Origin: an uncultured Solobacterium sp.
Lineage (GTDB): Bacteria > Bacillota_I > Bacilli_A > Erysipelotrichales > Erysipelotrichaceae
Direction of reading: 5' to 3'
DNA: 50,436 nt
NCBI GenBank assembly: GCA_938041275.1
Contig: CALISH010000055.1
Location: forward strand, 1-50,436
Position 1 is the first letter of the stretch. Each line of letters starts with the position of its first letter. Both the position numbers and the translations under genes were made by a program. Shown here in pieces: positions 24,827 to 33,415 of this stretch. The notes beneath the pieces are model-generated. The model was not told the origin of the DNA and made no database searches. It worked only from the letters and a program-made list of their open reading frames with translations.

Positions 24827-25450
24827 ATGGGTAATAAAACAAGAATTCAAAAAATGACAATTCTGAGTATGTTTATTGCGATTGAGCTCATCATGGCAAT
24901 GACACCTATTGGTTATCTTAGCTTAGGTGCGATTTCCATTACGACAATGCATATACCTGTCATCTTTGCGGGTATCTTACTTGGACCAACAGAAGGCGCA
25001 ATCTTGGGATTTGTATTTGGAATAACTAGTTTTCTAAAGGCAACCTTTGCGCCAACGATAACGAGTTTCTGCTTTTCACCATTCTATTCAGTTGGTGATA
25101 TTCATGGAAATTTCTGGAGTTTACTCATTGCGTTTGGGCCACGTATTTTATTGGGATATCTTTCTGGTTTGTTATATACCGTATTTAAGAAAGCAAAGAA
25201 GAATAACTTTGTTGTAGAATCATTGATTGCAATTGGTATGACTTTATTGCATACATTAATGGTCATGGGATTAATTTGGTTATTCTTTGGGCAAGTTTAC
25301 GCTAGTGTAACAGGCTTGTCTGTTTCTACAGTGATTATCACTGTGATTACAAGCAATGGTATCTTAGAGATGATAGTGGCAGGTATTATCATCCCGACCA
25401 TGATGCGTGTACTTCGTCCAGTCTTAGATAAATTAGAGTTAGGAAAATAA
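24827..25450 (+). CDS. ECF transporter S component (substrate-binding membrane subunit)
   Basis: This 207-residue integral membrane protein has six hydrophobic segments. Features of S components include a short basic start (GNKTRIQKMTILSMFIA), the IPVIFAGILLGPTEGAILGF segment and FGPRILLGYLSGLLY. S components bind a vitamin or precursor and share a common energizing module (EcfT with two ATPases) encoded elsewhere. The sequence is of the riboflavin/pantothenate-like kind, but the ligand cannot be set from motifs alone. It lies 12 bases after the MATE gene and 4 bases before the methyltransferase gene. Co-transcription with an exporter and a methyltransferase is unusual. Confidence 0.85.
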   Translation: MGNKTRIQKMTILSMFIAIELIMAMTPIGYLSLGAISITTMHIPVIFAGILLGPTEGAILGFVFGITSFLKATFAPTITSFCFSPFYSVGDIHGNFWSLLIAFGPRILLGYLSGLLYTVFKKAKKNNFVVESLIAIGMTLLHTLMVMGLIWLFFGQVYASVTGLSVSTVIITVITSNGILEMIVAGIIIPTMMRVLRPVLDKLELGK

Positions 25451-25454
25451 GCAC

Positions 25455-26255
25455 ATGCATAATGAACAATCATACTATGCACGCATGCGTTCAACGATGA
25501 GTGATAAGTTGAGTGCTTTGGATGGACAAGTTCAAAAGGGAATGCGTGTATTGGACTTCGGCTCAGGACCAAGTGAAGATGTTTATGAATATGTACGTTA
25601 TTTTGAAGCGAATTATTATGCGCTAGATAATTCAAGACAGGTACAGATGTTACTGGAAGAAAAGGGGATTCGTTGCATCGACCTTGCGTTTTTGAAGAGT
25701 ACTGATATGAAGTTTGATATTATCTTTATGTCGAGTGTATTTCATGAATTATTATCGTATCTTTCTCGTAATGAAGCAGCGAACACAATGAATGTAGTAC
25801 TTTCTCATTTGAGTGAAAATGGAAAGCTAATTATTCGTGATTGGTGTGCACCTGAAGATGAAGCGCTTGCTAGTGTTGAAGTGATTCCAGAAAAGATAGA
25901 AGAAGTGAAACAATGGATCAAGGAACTTTCTGAACATGCAATCTTTTTATCTGAAGTTGTTATGAAGGGAAATATAATCCAAGCAAGTGTAGATGATTTA
26001 TACAACATTTTATTACACGTAACTTGGGGTCAACAGTCTATCTTACGTGAGAGTAATGAATCTTATTTGGTTGATCGTGCAGCAATCAAGCAGTTTATTC
26101 TCAATGGGAATCCAAATGTTAAACTGGTTAGCCAACGTGCATATTATCAATCGGATTATACAAATTATTTGTCAAACTATTTTAAGGATGTAGAGGCATT
26201 TGTAAAACAATATCATATTTGTACAAAACAAGTTTTAGTTCTCCAGAAAGCATGA
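25455..26255 (+). CDS. Class I SAM-dependent methyltransferase
   Basis: The 266 residues contain motif I VLDFGSGPSE (about residues 32-41), an acidic ribose-binding position in YYALDNS, and a DIIFMSSVFHEL motif IV-like segment. These are typical of Rossmann-type methyltransferases of the ubiE/biotin-like kind. The C-terminal 120 residues are a helical cap with no motif I recognise. The substrate is unknown. It is the last gene of the MATE / ECF-S operon and 4 bases downstream of the S component, so it may act on the imported compound. It might instead be a small-molecule defence enzyme paired with the exporter. Confidence 0.75.
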   Translation: MHNEQSYYARMRSTMSDKLSALDGQVQKGMRVLDFGSGPSEDVYEYVRYFEANYYALDNSRQVQMLLEEKGIRCIDLAFLKSTDMKFDIIFMSSVFHELLSYLSRNEAANTMNVVLSHLSENGKLIIRDWCAPEDEALASVEVIPEKIEEVKQWIKELSEHAIFLSEVVMKGNIIQASVDDLYNILLHVTWGQQSILRESNESYLVDRAAIKQFILNGNPNVKLVSQRAYYQSDYTNYLSNYFKDVEAFVKQYHICTKQVLVLQKA

Positions 26256-26336
26256 GCATATATTTTGCAAAGATTCATGAGTGATGGTACGTTATAGACA
26301 TCAGTTAGTGATAACAAACAAAAGGAGAAATATAAA

Positions 26337-26699
26337 ATGAAAATCGTTTTTGCGACAAGAATGGGAAATACAGATGAATTGGTAAGACAGAAGCTAGGCT
26401 ATACAGATGCGATGTTAATCGTTGATGGTAGTGAAAAGGTTGATGGAGACTATGTACTCTTCACATATACAGATGGTTATGGTGAAGTTCCAGGTGTAGT
26501 TGAAAGCTTCCTAGAAAACAATAAGGCTGGCCTAAAGGGTGTTGTGGCGACTGGTTCTATGGCTCGCCATGCGGATACATTCGCTTTGGCTGGTGATAAG
26601 ATTGTAAAAGACTTTGGTGGTGCATTAATTGCTAAAGTTGATGTTCAGGGAACGGAAGAAGACCACGCTAAGATCAAGTCTGCGATTGCGGCATTATAA
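26337..26699 (+). CDS. NrdI-like flavodoxin
   Basis: This 120-residue FMN-binding protein resembles NrdI, which activates the manganese cofactor of class Ib ribonucleotide reductase. Visible features are the N-terminal strand with an FMN phosphate loop (FATRMGNTDELVRQ), TYTDGYGEVPGVVESFLE, the GVVATGSMARHADTFALAGDKI loop, and GTEEDHAKI near the C-terminus; all have NrdI counterparts. No nrdE, nrdF or nrdH gene is adjacent, which is unusual because these are normally together. It has its own AAAGGAG site and shares a bidirectional terminator with pyrR. It could alternatively be a general flavodoxin. Confidence 0.72.
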   Translation: MKIVFATRMGNTDELVRQKLGYTDAMLIVDGSEKVDGDYVLFTYTDGYGEVPGVVESFLENNKAGLKGVVATGSMARHADTFALAGDKIVKDFGGALIAKVDVQGTEEDHAKIKSAIAAL

Positions 26700-26706
26700 C
26701 GAAAAT

Positions 26707-26730
26707 AAAACATCGGTTCTCCGATGTTTT
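26707..26730. terminator. Bidirectional terminator between the NrdI-like gene and pyrR
   Basis: AAAACATCGG (26707-26716), TTCT loop, CCGATGTTTT (26721-26730). A perfect stem with T runs on both strands. Confidence 0.85.
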
Positions 26731-27265
26731 ATAGTTTATAGAGTTTTACAACTGTTTCGTCATCGATACCATCGATGGAAACGTCAATGAGTTCATCACG
26801 AGAAGTTGGGACATTCTTACCTACGAAGTCTGGTCGTATTGGTAATTCACGATGACCACGGTCAATCAGTACCGCAAGTTGTATTGCCTTTGGACGACCA
26901 TGCGAGAATACCGCGTCAATCGCAGCACGAATCGTTCTGCCAGTGTAGATAACATCATCCACAAGGATTACAACATAGTCTTGAATATTATCGGGTAAAA
27001 TGATGTTGGTTGTTTTTGGGGTTTCACTTAGTTCTGTTAGATCATCGCGATATAAAGAGATATCTACCTCGCCGACAGGAAGTTCAACATTTGTGTATTT
27101 TTTGATATTTTCTGCTAGCTTTTGTGCGAGTGGAATACCACGACGCTTGATGCCAACTAAACATACGTTGGGAGATGAACTATCTCGTTCGATAATCTCA
27201 TGAGCGATACGTGTTAGGGAACGCTCGATTTGTGCTTGATCCATGAGTTCTGTAATTAGTTCCAT
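26729..27265 (-). CDS. pyrR: PyrR bifunctional pyrimidine attenuation regulator / uracil phosphoribosyltransferase
   Basis: This 178-residue protein binds UMP and the pyr leader RNA to end transcription of pyrimidine genes, and also converts uracil plus PRPP to UMP. The PRPP loop is YVVILVDDVIYTGRTIRAA; VGIKRRGIPLA and LYRDDLTEL (the flexible loop) are standard for PyrR, and the C-terminal GKNVPTSRDE segment is also typical. The start at 27265 was chosen because GAGG precedes it and the length matches the family; the in-frame ATG at 27292 is less supported. No pyr biosynthesis gene is in the window, so it acts in trans. No RNA attenuator was seen upstream. Confidence 0.92.
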   Translation of the reverse strand: MELITELMDQAQIERSLTRIAHEIIERDSSSPNVCLVGIKRRGIPLAQKLAENIKKYTNVELPVGEVDISLYRDDLTELSETPKTTNIILPDNIQDYVVILVDDVIYTGRTIRAAIDAVFSHGRPKAIQLAVLIDRGHRELPIRPDFVGKNVPTSRDELIDVSIDGIDDETVVKLYKL

Positions 27266-27321
27266 ATCATACCTCGTATTCTCATTATACAAAAAATTAG
27301 TTAGAAAGTGATAGGTAATCT

Positions 27322-27798
27322 ATGAACGAAGAAATTAGAAAAAATATATTAGAAACGAAATACAACAAACCTTCAAAAGAAGAGTTAAAGGAGAAGTTAA
27401 CTGCGTTACAGTATGAAGTAACACAGAATGCGAAGACGGAACGTCCATATCAAAATGAGTATGATGATTTATTTCGGAAGGGTATCTATGTGGACATTGT
27501 TTCGGGAGAACCATTATTCTTGTCCACGGATAAGTTTCAGTCGGGTTGTGGATGGCCATCATTCTCGAAGCCAATTATTCCTGATGTGATTACTGAGAAG
27601 GTTGATTTACAGTTTGGCATGGTTCGTACGGAAGTGCGCAGCCGATATGCGGATAGCCATTTAGGACATGTCTTTGATGATGGGCCGCGTGATAAAGGTG
27701 GCTTACGTTACTGTATTAATAGTTCTTCCTTGCGCTTTATTCCAATTGAGAAGATGGAAGCGGAAGGATATGGCAGTTTTATAGAACTGATTAAATAG
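27322..27798 (+). CDS. msrB: Peptide-methionine (R)-S-oxide reductase MsrB
   Basis: This 158-residue repair enzyme reduces the R form of methionine sulfoxide. Motifs: SGEPLFLSTDKFQSGCGWPS, SRYADSHLGHVFDDGP and the catalytic Cys in LRYCINSSSLRF. The usual zinc-binding CxxC pairs are absent, so this is the zinc-free form. The resolving Cys may be the one in SGCGWPSF. It is divergent from pyrR and convergent with the aldolase gene. No MsrA is nearby. Confidence 0.93.
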   Translation: MNEEIRKNILETKYNKPSKEELKEKLTALQYEVTQNAKTERPYQNEYDDLFRKGIYVDIVSGEPLFLSTDKFQSGCGWPSFSKPIIPDVITEKVDLQFGMVRTEVRSRYADSHLGHVFDDGPRDKGGLRYCINSSSLRFIPIEKMEAEGYGSFIELIK

Positions 27799-27817
27799 TT
27801 TATACATGCATACATGA

Positions 27818-27857
27818 AAAAAGAGCTATTACACAAAACTGTGCGATAGTTCTTTTT
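27818..27857. terminator. Bidirectional terminator between msrB and the aldolase gene
   Basis: AAAAAGAGCTAT pairs with ATAGTTCTTTTT (one G-T pair), with an inner CACA/TGTG pairing and T runs on both strands. Confidence 0.75.
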
Positions 27858-27877
27858 ATTTCTGATAGAATGGATGA

Positions 27878-28768
27878 CTATGCGATAGAAGCAGCGTAGA
27901 TTTTAGCAATAGCTGCTTTTACAGTTGCGTCAAATTCTTCGTCTGTTTGTTGATAGCGTAAATCTTGTGCAAAGGCACGTGAGAAGGACGCAATCATACC
28001 GTGGTTCAGTGATAGTAGGTGGCAAGCTTCATCTTGTGAGTATCCACCAGATAGAGCAACGACACGTACTACATGTGGATCCTTCATAAGATCAGCGTAT
28101 AAGTTATTCACAGTTGGAATGGTTAACTTAAACATCACTTTTACATCAGAATCTAGTTTTGCTAGATGTTCCTTGATGACTTCTAACATAAAGGCTTCAG
28201 ATTCTGCTTTGTGTGGGTTATGAATATCTACTTCTGGTTCAATAATTGCGACTGCACCAGCATGCCATACTTGTAGAGCAATATCAAACTGTTGAGCGAT
28301 GACATCGCGAATACCTTGTTCATCGTAGTCGTAGATAACAGAACGCTCTTTCGTTCCAAAGATATGACGATCTTCAACGGCATGTTTGAGTGTTTCCGCA
28401 AGATTTGGGATTGGCTTCATCAGTTTGACGTGGTTCTTTTCTTCAGCCAAGCCTTTGTCGATCTTTAAGATTGGAACGATTCCTTTCTCTTGCCATAAAT
28501 AGTCAGCGGTATATTTGCCATCAATTGTACGATCCATTGTATTCTCAAATAGAATTGCGGCTAAGATACCGTCTTTGTTGAAGGATGGTGTCTTGATGAT
28601 ACGTGTGCGCATTTGATGTACACAGTCGAACATCTCCTCGTCATTTGCATAAGCTGTTTGGTCTAATCCATATGCGAGTAAGGCTTTTGGTGTTGATCCA
28701 CCAGATTGGTCCAAGGCAGCAATAAATCCTAAATCTGAATGCATTCGTTCTAGTTGTTGTTGATTCAT
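27878..28768 (-). CDS. fda: Class I fructose-1,6-bisphosphate aldolase
   Basis: This 296-residue glycolytic enzyme splits fructose-1,6-bisphosphate into two triose phosphates through a Schiff base. The Schiff-base lysine is K214 in VMFKLTIPT. IAALDQSGGSTPKAL, ILFENTMD and LKIDKGLAE carry other active-site residues, and the end-region has ALSGGYSQDEA. The sequence resembles staphylococcal-type class I aldolase (about 296 residues) rather than the class II zinc type. A very strong ribosome-binding site (AGGAGGTAAGATA) precedes the start. A near-consensus promoter and a palindrome lie just upstream, suggesting strong and regulated expression. Confidence 0.92.
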   Translation of the reverse strand: MNQQQLERMHSDLGFIAALDQSGGSTPKALLAYGLDQTAYANDEEMFDCVHQMRTRIIKTPSFNKDGILAAILFENTMDRTIDGKYTADYLWQEKGIVPILKIDKGLAEEKNHVKLMKPIPNLAETLKHAVEDRHIFGTKERSVIYDYDEQGIRDVIAQQFDIALQVWHAGAVAIIEPEVDIHNPHKAESEAFMLEVIKEHLAKLDSDVKVMFKLTIPTVNNLYADLMKDPHVVRVVALSGGYSQDEACHLLSLNHGMIASFSRAFAQDLRYQQTDEEFDATVKAAIAKIYAASIA

Positions 28769-28782
28769 TATCTTACCTCCTA

Positions 28783-28798
28783 GTTAGTTTTAACTAAC
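28783..28798. promoter_or_regulatory. Palindrome in the aldolase 5' region, candidate operator
   Basis: GTTAGTT-TT-AACTAAC lies between the -10 box and the ribosome-binding site of the aldolase gene, about where transcription begins. A repressor bound there would block the promoter; as RNA it could also form a hairpin next to the ribosome-binding site. Confidence 0.5.
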
Positions 28799-28807
28799 AC
28801 TACATAT

Positions 28808-28837
28808 ATTATAGTCCTTTTTTAGAAAATAGTTCAA
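28808..28837 (-). promoter_or_regulatory. Near-consensus promoter of the aldolase gene
   Basis: On the minus strand, TTGAAC (28837-28832), an 18-base spacer, and TATAAT (28813-28808). Confidence 0.8.
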
Positions 28838-28971
28838 AATATGTGATGACAGTGGGAAACATGTGAAAATATGCAAAAAAATAATATTTTTTGAGTAGAA
28901 AATAGTGTAATTTTGTAAAACTACTTTATAATATTGAATGTTATTTTGTAGAAATGGAAAGATATTAACTT

Positions 28972-30513
28972 ATGAATTTATCGTATAACGCTTTAGGTTA
29001 TTTGGTTATATTTCTACCGATTACGATGTTGTTATATCAGATTGTAAAACAGAAGTATCGATGGATTGTGCTATTACTTGCAAATCTTGTCTTCTTCGGA
29101 GTCTGGTCACAGTGGTTGGTAGTATATTGTTTAGTTACAACACTTATTACCTTCTTCATCGGTAAGAAGTTAGGTGAGATGAAAAAGGCACCAGAAGGTG
29201 TAGATAAAAAAGTATTTAAGAAAAAGAAGAGTCGTATTTTAACGGCTGGAATCTTGTTAAATCTTGCGGTGTTATTAGCTCTCAAGTATACAAACTTTTT
29301 TGCGACAGGTATCTTTGCGGTGTTCCAGCAATCATTTACACCGTTAAAGATTTTGGTTCCAATCGGAATTAGTTACTATACATTACAGCTTGTTTCTTAT
29401 CTTGCGGATATCAATAGCGGGAAGATTGAACCGGTACAGTGCTATGCAAAGTTATTGTTGTTTGCGACATTCTTTCCAACGCTAGTGGAAGGTCCTATTG
29501 CGCGTTTCTCTGAGATTGGTGAAACTTTAACAGAAGGGAAGCCGATTGAACAGGAGAATATGATTATTGGATTTGAACGTATTCTTTGGGGTATGTTTAA
29601 GAAGGTTGCGATTGCGGACCATTTGGCACCTGTTGTATCTTCCATCTTTGCTTCACATGATTCATCGGGTGGACTTGTACTAGTTGTCGCTATCTTCTGT
29701 ACGATTCAGTTGTATATGGACTTTTCAGGATCAATCGATATTGCGATTGGTAGTGCAAGAATCTTCGGTATTGTATTACCAGAGAATTTTACACAGCCAT
29801 TCTTTGCGAAGGGTGCTTCAGATTTCTGGCACCGTTGGCATATTACATTAGGTACATTCTTTAGAGACTATATCTTCTATCCAGTATCCCTTTCAAAGCC
29901 AGTGATGAAGTTAACAAAGTGGTGTAAAAAACATCTGGGTAAGACTGTCGCAAAGTATATTGGACCTGCGATTGCGTTGTTCTGTGTATGGATATCAAAT
30001 GGTTTGTGGCATGGTCCACAATGGAATTACATTCTGTATGGTATTTACTACTTCATCTTGATATTCGCAGAATTATTTATGGAGAAGCCTACTGAGAACT
30101 TCTGTAAGAAGTTCCATATCAACCAAAATGGATTTGGCTATCGTATCTTCCGTTTTGTAAAGTTAATGATTATCGTATGTTTTGGTGAGATGGTATTTGC
30201 GGCTTCTTCTGGAGCACAGATTATCACGATGATTCAATCTCTATTTACACGCTTTGATTGGGCGGATGCTTGGACAACCATTCCATATCTTGGCATGGAT
30301 GCGTGGGATTACATCACCGTTGGAGTTGCGTTTGTGATTGTGGTGATTGTGGATGTCTTAAAAGAAATCGGTTATCCAATTCGTAAAGTATTTGAATCAA
30401 AACCACTCGTTATACGGTGGAGTATTCTGTATCTTGTGATATTCTATATTATATTCTTCGGTGCGTATGGACCGGGATATGATATTATCAAAATGATGTA
30501 CGCTGGATTCTAG
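28972..30513 (+). CDS. MBOAT-family membrane O-acyltransferase (DltB/AlgI-like)
   Basis: This 513-residue protein of about eleven membrane helices moves an acyl or aminoacyl group from a carrier protein to an extracellular polymer. The MBOAT core is clear: SDFWHRWHITLGTFFRDY (W286-H290) and the catalytic histidine H347 in NGLWHGPQWN. A length above 500 residues is larger than DltB (about 400-415) and nearer to AlgI-type proteins. A carrier protein and an SGNH protein follow in the same operon, as in dlt operons, but no DltA ligase gene is present. Substrate could be D-alanine, acetate or another acyl group. A TATAAT box lies at 28927-28932. Confidence 0.87.
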   Translation: MNLSYNALGYLVIFLPITMLLYQIVKQKYRWIVLLLANLVFFGVWSQWLVVYCLVTTLITFFIGKKLGEMKKAPEGVDKKVFKKKKSRILTAGILLNLAVLLALKYTNFFATGIFAVFQQSFTPLKILVPIGISYYTLQLVSYLADINSGKIEPVQCYAKLLLFATFFPTLVEGPIARFSEIGETLTEGKPIEQENMIIGFERILWGMFKKVAIADHLAPVVSSIFASHDSSGGLVLVVAIFCTIQLYMDFSGSIDIAIGSARIFGIVLPENFTQPFFAKGASDFWHRWHITLGTFFRDYIFYPVSLSKPVMKLTKWCKKHLGKTVAKYIGPAIALFCVWISNGLWHGPQWNYILYGIYYFILIFAELFMEKPTENFCKKFHINQNGFGYRIFRFVKLMIIVCFGEMVFAASSGAQIITMIQSLFTRFDWADAWTTIPYLGMDAWDYITVGVAFVIVVIVDVLKEIGYPIRKVFESKPLVIRWSILYLVIFYIIFFGAYGPGYDIIKMMYAGF

Positions 30514-30532
30514 CGTCAAAAGGAGAAAAAAC

Positions 30533-30760
30533 ATGGAAGAACTATTAGAAATTTTAAACGATATTAAAGATGATGCGGATTTTGAAAACTGCACAACATT
30601 GATTGACGATGCTGTATTAGATTCATTTGATATTTTATCAATCATCAGTGCTTTGAATGATCATTATGACATTCAGATTCCAGCATCTGACATCGTACCA
30701 GCAAACTTTAATAGCGCTGCTGCGTTACTTGCGATGGTACAAAGATTACAAGCTGAATAA
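30533..30760 (+). CDS. Acyl/D-alanyl carrier protein (DltC-like)
   Basis: This 75-residue acidic helical protein has the phosphopantetheine site at Ser31 within VLDSFDILSII. Carrier proteins share a D-S-(L/M/F) motif at this place. AAAGGAG precedes the start. It lies between the MBOAT and SGNH genes, so it probably delivers the activated acyl group to the membrane acyltransferase. The enzyme that loads it is not encoded here. The length is near that of DltC (about 78 residues) and of other stand-alone carriers. Confidence 0.82.
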   Translation: MEELLEILNDIKDDADFENCTTLIDDAVLDSFDILSIISALNDHYDIQIPASDIVPANFNSAAALLAMVQRLQAE

Positions 30761-30795
30761 GTTTGTATCAAATTTTTAAACAGTAAGGAGTATGT

Positions 30796-31752
30796 ATGAA
30801 GAAAGCATTGAAACCAGTTGCGTTTCTATTGGTTTTGATATGTTTACTGATGGTTACTTCATATCTTGTAACACCAAGGGGATATGAAAATGTATATGAC
30901 ATTCAGTTGGTAAATCGAAAAATTAATGCAGTGAGTCAAGAAAAAGAGAATACGCTGGATGTCCTATTTACGGGTGACAGTGAGGCCAGTAATACATTCT
31001 CTCCTTTCCAGTATTGGAAAGAACAGGGTATCGCTTCCTATAATCTAGGCGGTAGTGCGCAGCGTTTAAATGACTGCTATACCGTTCTAGAAGACGTATT
31101 GAAACATCAGAAACCAAAACTATTGGTGTTAGAAGCCAACACTTTATTCCGTAAGAATGCGGTTTATAACCAGGATGATTCCGTGTTGATGTGGGCAGAA
31201 CAGTTATTCCCTGTACTGCATCATCACAATATCTATAAGACAATCAATCTTAGTGTTAATTTACTTGGCGCAACCAAGGAAAACGCATATGCGGATCAAT
31301 GTAAAGGCTATTATGCGCGTGTGAGAATTCGTCCATATCGTGGCTCTGATCAGTATATGAAGACCAACAAGCGTGATACGACCCTCTATCCGGAAACACT
31401 AGAATACTTTGAAAAGATTGCGAAGCTGTGTAAGGAAAATGACGTTGAACTTATTGTGGTAAGTGTCCCATCTCCAAAGAACTGGAGTGACGCAAGACAT
31501 GATACGATTCAGGAGTTATGCAATCAGTATGATGTTACGTATTATGATTTAAATAAGTTGGATAACGTACTCGCTCTTGATTGGACAACAGATACTTTAG
31601 ACCGTGGAGACCATTTGAATATGAATGGCTCAAAGAAGGTTAATGCTTATTTTGGTAAGATTTTAAAAGAGAAGTATCATATTCCTGACCATCGTGGAGA
31701 AGCGGATTACGCTATCTGGGATAAGCAGGAAGCTGAACTGAAGTTATATTAG
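30796..31752 (+). CDS. DltD/SGNH-like extracellular acyl-transfer protein
   Basis: This 318-residue protein has one N-terminal membrane helix (about residues 8-25) and an extracellular SGNH-hydrolase-type domain. The nucleophile block is FTGDSEAS (Ser62), and the C-terminal acid-base block is RGDHLNMNGS (Asp272, His273). Asn and Gly blocks are suggested by YNLGGSAQR and LVLEANTLF. In dlt and alginate systems such proteins complete acyl transfer at the outer face. It is the third gene of the MBOAT / carrier module. It is shorter than DltD (about 420 residues), so the polymer acted on may differ from teichoic acid. Confidence 0.78.
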   Translation: MKKALKPVAFLLVLICLLMVTSYLVTPRGYENVYDIQLVNRKINAVSQEKENTLDVLFTGDSEASNTFSPFQYWKEQGIASYNLGGSAQRLNDCYTVLEDVLKHQKPKLLVLEANTLFRKNAVYNQDDSVLMWAEQLFPVLHHHNIYKTINLSVNLLGATKENAYADQCKGYYARVRIRPYRGSDQYMKTNKRDTTLYPETLEYFEKIAKLCKENDVELIVVSVPSPKNWSDARHDTIQELCNQYDVTYYDLNKLDNVLALDWTTDTLDRGDHLNMNGSKKVNAYFGKILKEKYHIPDHRGEADYAIWDKQEAELKLY

Positions 31753-31778
31753 AGTTCTCGGTAATGAGAACTTTTTTT
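31753..31778 (+). terminator. Terminator of the MBOAT module
   Basis: AGTTCTC (31753-31759) pairs with GAGAACT (31766-31772), followed by a T run. Confidence 0.85.
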
Positions 31779-31785
31779 GTAGGAA

Positions 31786-31813
31786 TTAAAAAATGCCACT
31801 GTGTAGTGGCATT
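31786..31813 (-). terminator. Terminator of the L,D-transpeptidase gene
   Basis: On the minus strand, AATGCCAC and GTGGCATT arms (31813-31806 and 31799-31792) are followed by TTTTTTAATT. Confidence 0.85.
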
Positions 31814-31817
31814 GATA

Positions 31818-33281
31818 CTATCCGTGATAAGAATATGCGTTTGAGTTAGCGTTTGCGGTACCTGTTAGATTTACTGGGTAACGATAGTACGCTACAACCG
31901 CAATATCATTTGGAACGTTCGCATTCATATATGCGGCGGAGTCGTTTGGTAGGTTGATACAGCCATGTGATCCTGCATATGTATAACGGTTACCACCGAA
32001 CCATGGTTGCCATGGGGCGTCGTGGAAGCCAATGTTGTATGCGAATACGATGAAGTAATTGACGGGGGAATCATATTCTGAACCATCGTAATCTGTACCT
32101 TTTAATCTTGTGTTTGTGACACGGTATTTAATGCGGAAGACTCCATCTGGAGAACCGCTACCCATATTGACATTTCCGGATACGATATCGGATGTAAATA
32201 CACGCTCACCATGTAGTACGTAGTACATTACCTGGTTTGTATAATCAAGTTCTACGTAAGTATCACCAATATCATTCTCTAAAGTGCCTTGTGCTGTTTG
32301 TGACCACATTGGTTGTCTTTCAACCATCTTGCCAGATCCTAAATCGGACTTTAGCTGTGTAAATTCAGAATCTTTATCTAGGATATAACCGTAGTCACCA
32401 CCACCGATTTGAATATCATCGCCAGCTTGGGTTCTAAATGTACGAACTTTTCCGTAGGTATTAAAGTTTGAAGCTAGTTCTTCGACGTATGCTTGTAGTT
32501 TTGTGTCATCGACAGTTACATCGTATGTATCAGAGATACTTAATACTTTTAGTACAGATGCTTTATCCATGACTTTTTTGGAAGAGCCAATGGTGTAGGA
32601 AACGGTACTCTTTAAGTAACTTTCAATCTTCTTTACTGCATTTGTAATCTGTTCAGAGTTTGATGTGATTTCTGGAGCAGTGAAGTTTGCGGTATTTAGC
32701 GTTAATTGATAATTCTGATGATTGATCGCATCATCAATTTCTTTTTGTACAGCTGCTGTATCAGCACCATACTTCGCTTCGACAACCTTGTAGTTATCAT
32801 CGTTAATCGTAATTGTTGCGTTAACTGGATCTTTTGTTAGTGACAACAAGTCTTCTAACTGTTTGTGAAGTTTTGATTCACTATATTCTACTTGAATTTC
32901 TTTGTGCTCTGGCTGTAATAAAGAGAGTGGCCAAGTGAATACATTTTGTGATTTGATTTCTTTTTCAACAGAAGACTTCGCATTACTTGCAAGGCTTAGC
33001 GAGATATCTTTACCCTTTACTTCGTAAACCTTATCTCCAGGAGCAGTAATCTTAATTTTATACGTGTTTGTGGCATTGGTAAGTGTACTAACACTTGTGT
33101 CTACATCCATGAAACTAACATCTGTATTACCGACTGTTGTGCGGTAGAAGAAGTGTTGTTGGAAATAGATAACACCTGCTATATAAATACCGATGGCGAT
33201 AATACTCACAACTGCTAAGAGTATGAGTAGGACTTTACCAGCGCCACCTTTCTTTTTTTCTTGTTTTGATCTGGCAGACAT
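31818..33281 (-). CDS. L,D-transpeptidase (YkuD domain) with peptidoglycan-binding repeats
   Basis: This 487-residue wall enzyme has a short basic cytoplasmic tail, one membrane helix (about 16-38) and a long extracellular part. Residues 45-300 hold two putative PG_binding_4-type repeats. The catalytic YkuD domain has His420 in FHDAPWQPWFGG and His439/Cys441 in AGSHGCINLP; the spacing is typical. These enzymes form 3-3 cross-links or attach proteins to peptidoglycan. GAGGTG precedes the start. In a species with a Lys/D-Asp cross-bridge (see 34021-37482), a role in carboxypeptidation or in an alternative cross-link is likely. The gene is monocistronic. Confidence 0.92.
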   Translation of the reverse strand: MSARSKQEKKKGGAGKVLLILLAVVSIIAIGIYIAGVIYFQQHFFYRTTVGNTDVSFMDVDTSVSTLTNATNTYKIKITAPGDKVYEVKGKDISLSLASNAKSSVEKEIKSQNVFTWPLSLLQPEHKEIQVEYSESKLHKQLEDLLSLTKDPVNATITINDDNYKVVEAKYGADTAAVQKEIDDAINHQNYQLTLNTANFTAPEITSNSEQITNAVKKIESYLKSTVSYTIGSSKKVMDKASVLKVLSISDTYDVTVDDTKLQAYVEELASNFNTYGKVRTFRTQAGDDIQIGGGDYGYILDKDSEFTQLKSDLGSGKMVERQPMWSQTAQGTLENDIGDTYVELDYTNQVMYYVLHGERVFTSDIVSGNVNMGSGSPDGVFRIKYRVTNTRLKGTDYDGSEYDSPVNYFIVFAYNIGFHDAPWQPWFGGNRYTYAGSHGCINLPNDSAAYMNANVPNDIAVVAYYRYPVNLTGTANANSNAYSYHG

Positions 33282-33415
33282 ATATTCACCTCGTCATCTC
33301 AATATGCTTAGATATACAGGACAAGTATAGCATAGATGAATAAAAATATCTCTGCTAATAACTATGAAACAAAGGCATAATACTGATAAAATAAAGGGGA
33401 TGTTATGGAGGGATC

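Noticed and set aside
27266..27321. PyrR-binding attenuator next to pyrR
   Set aside because: The 56-base gap to msrB has no antiterminator/terminator pair and no conserved binding loop.
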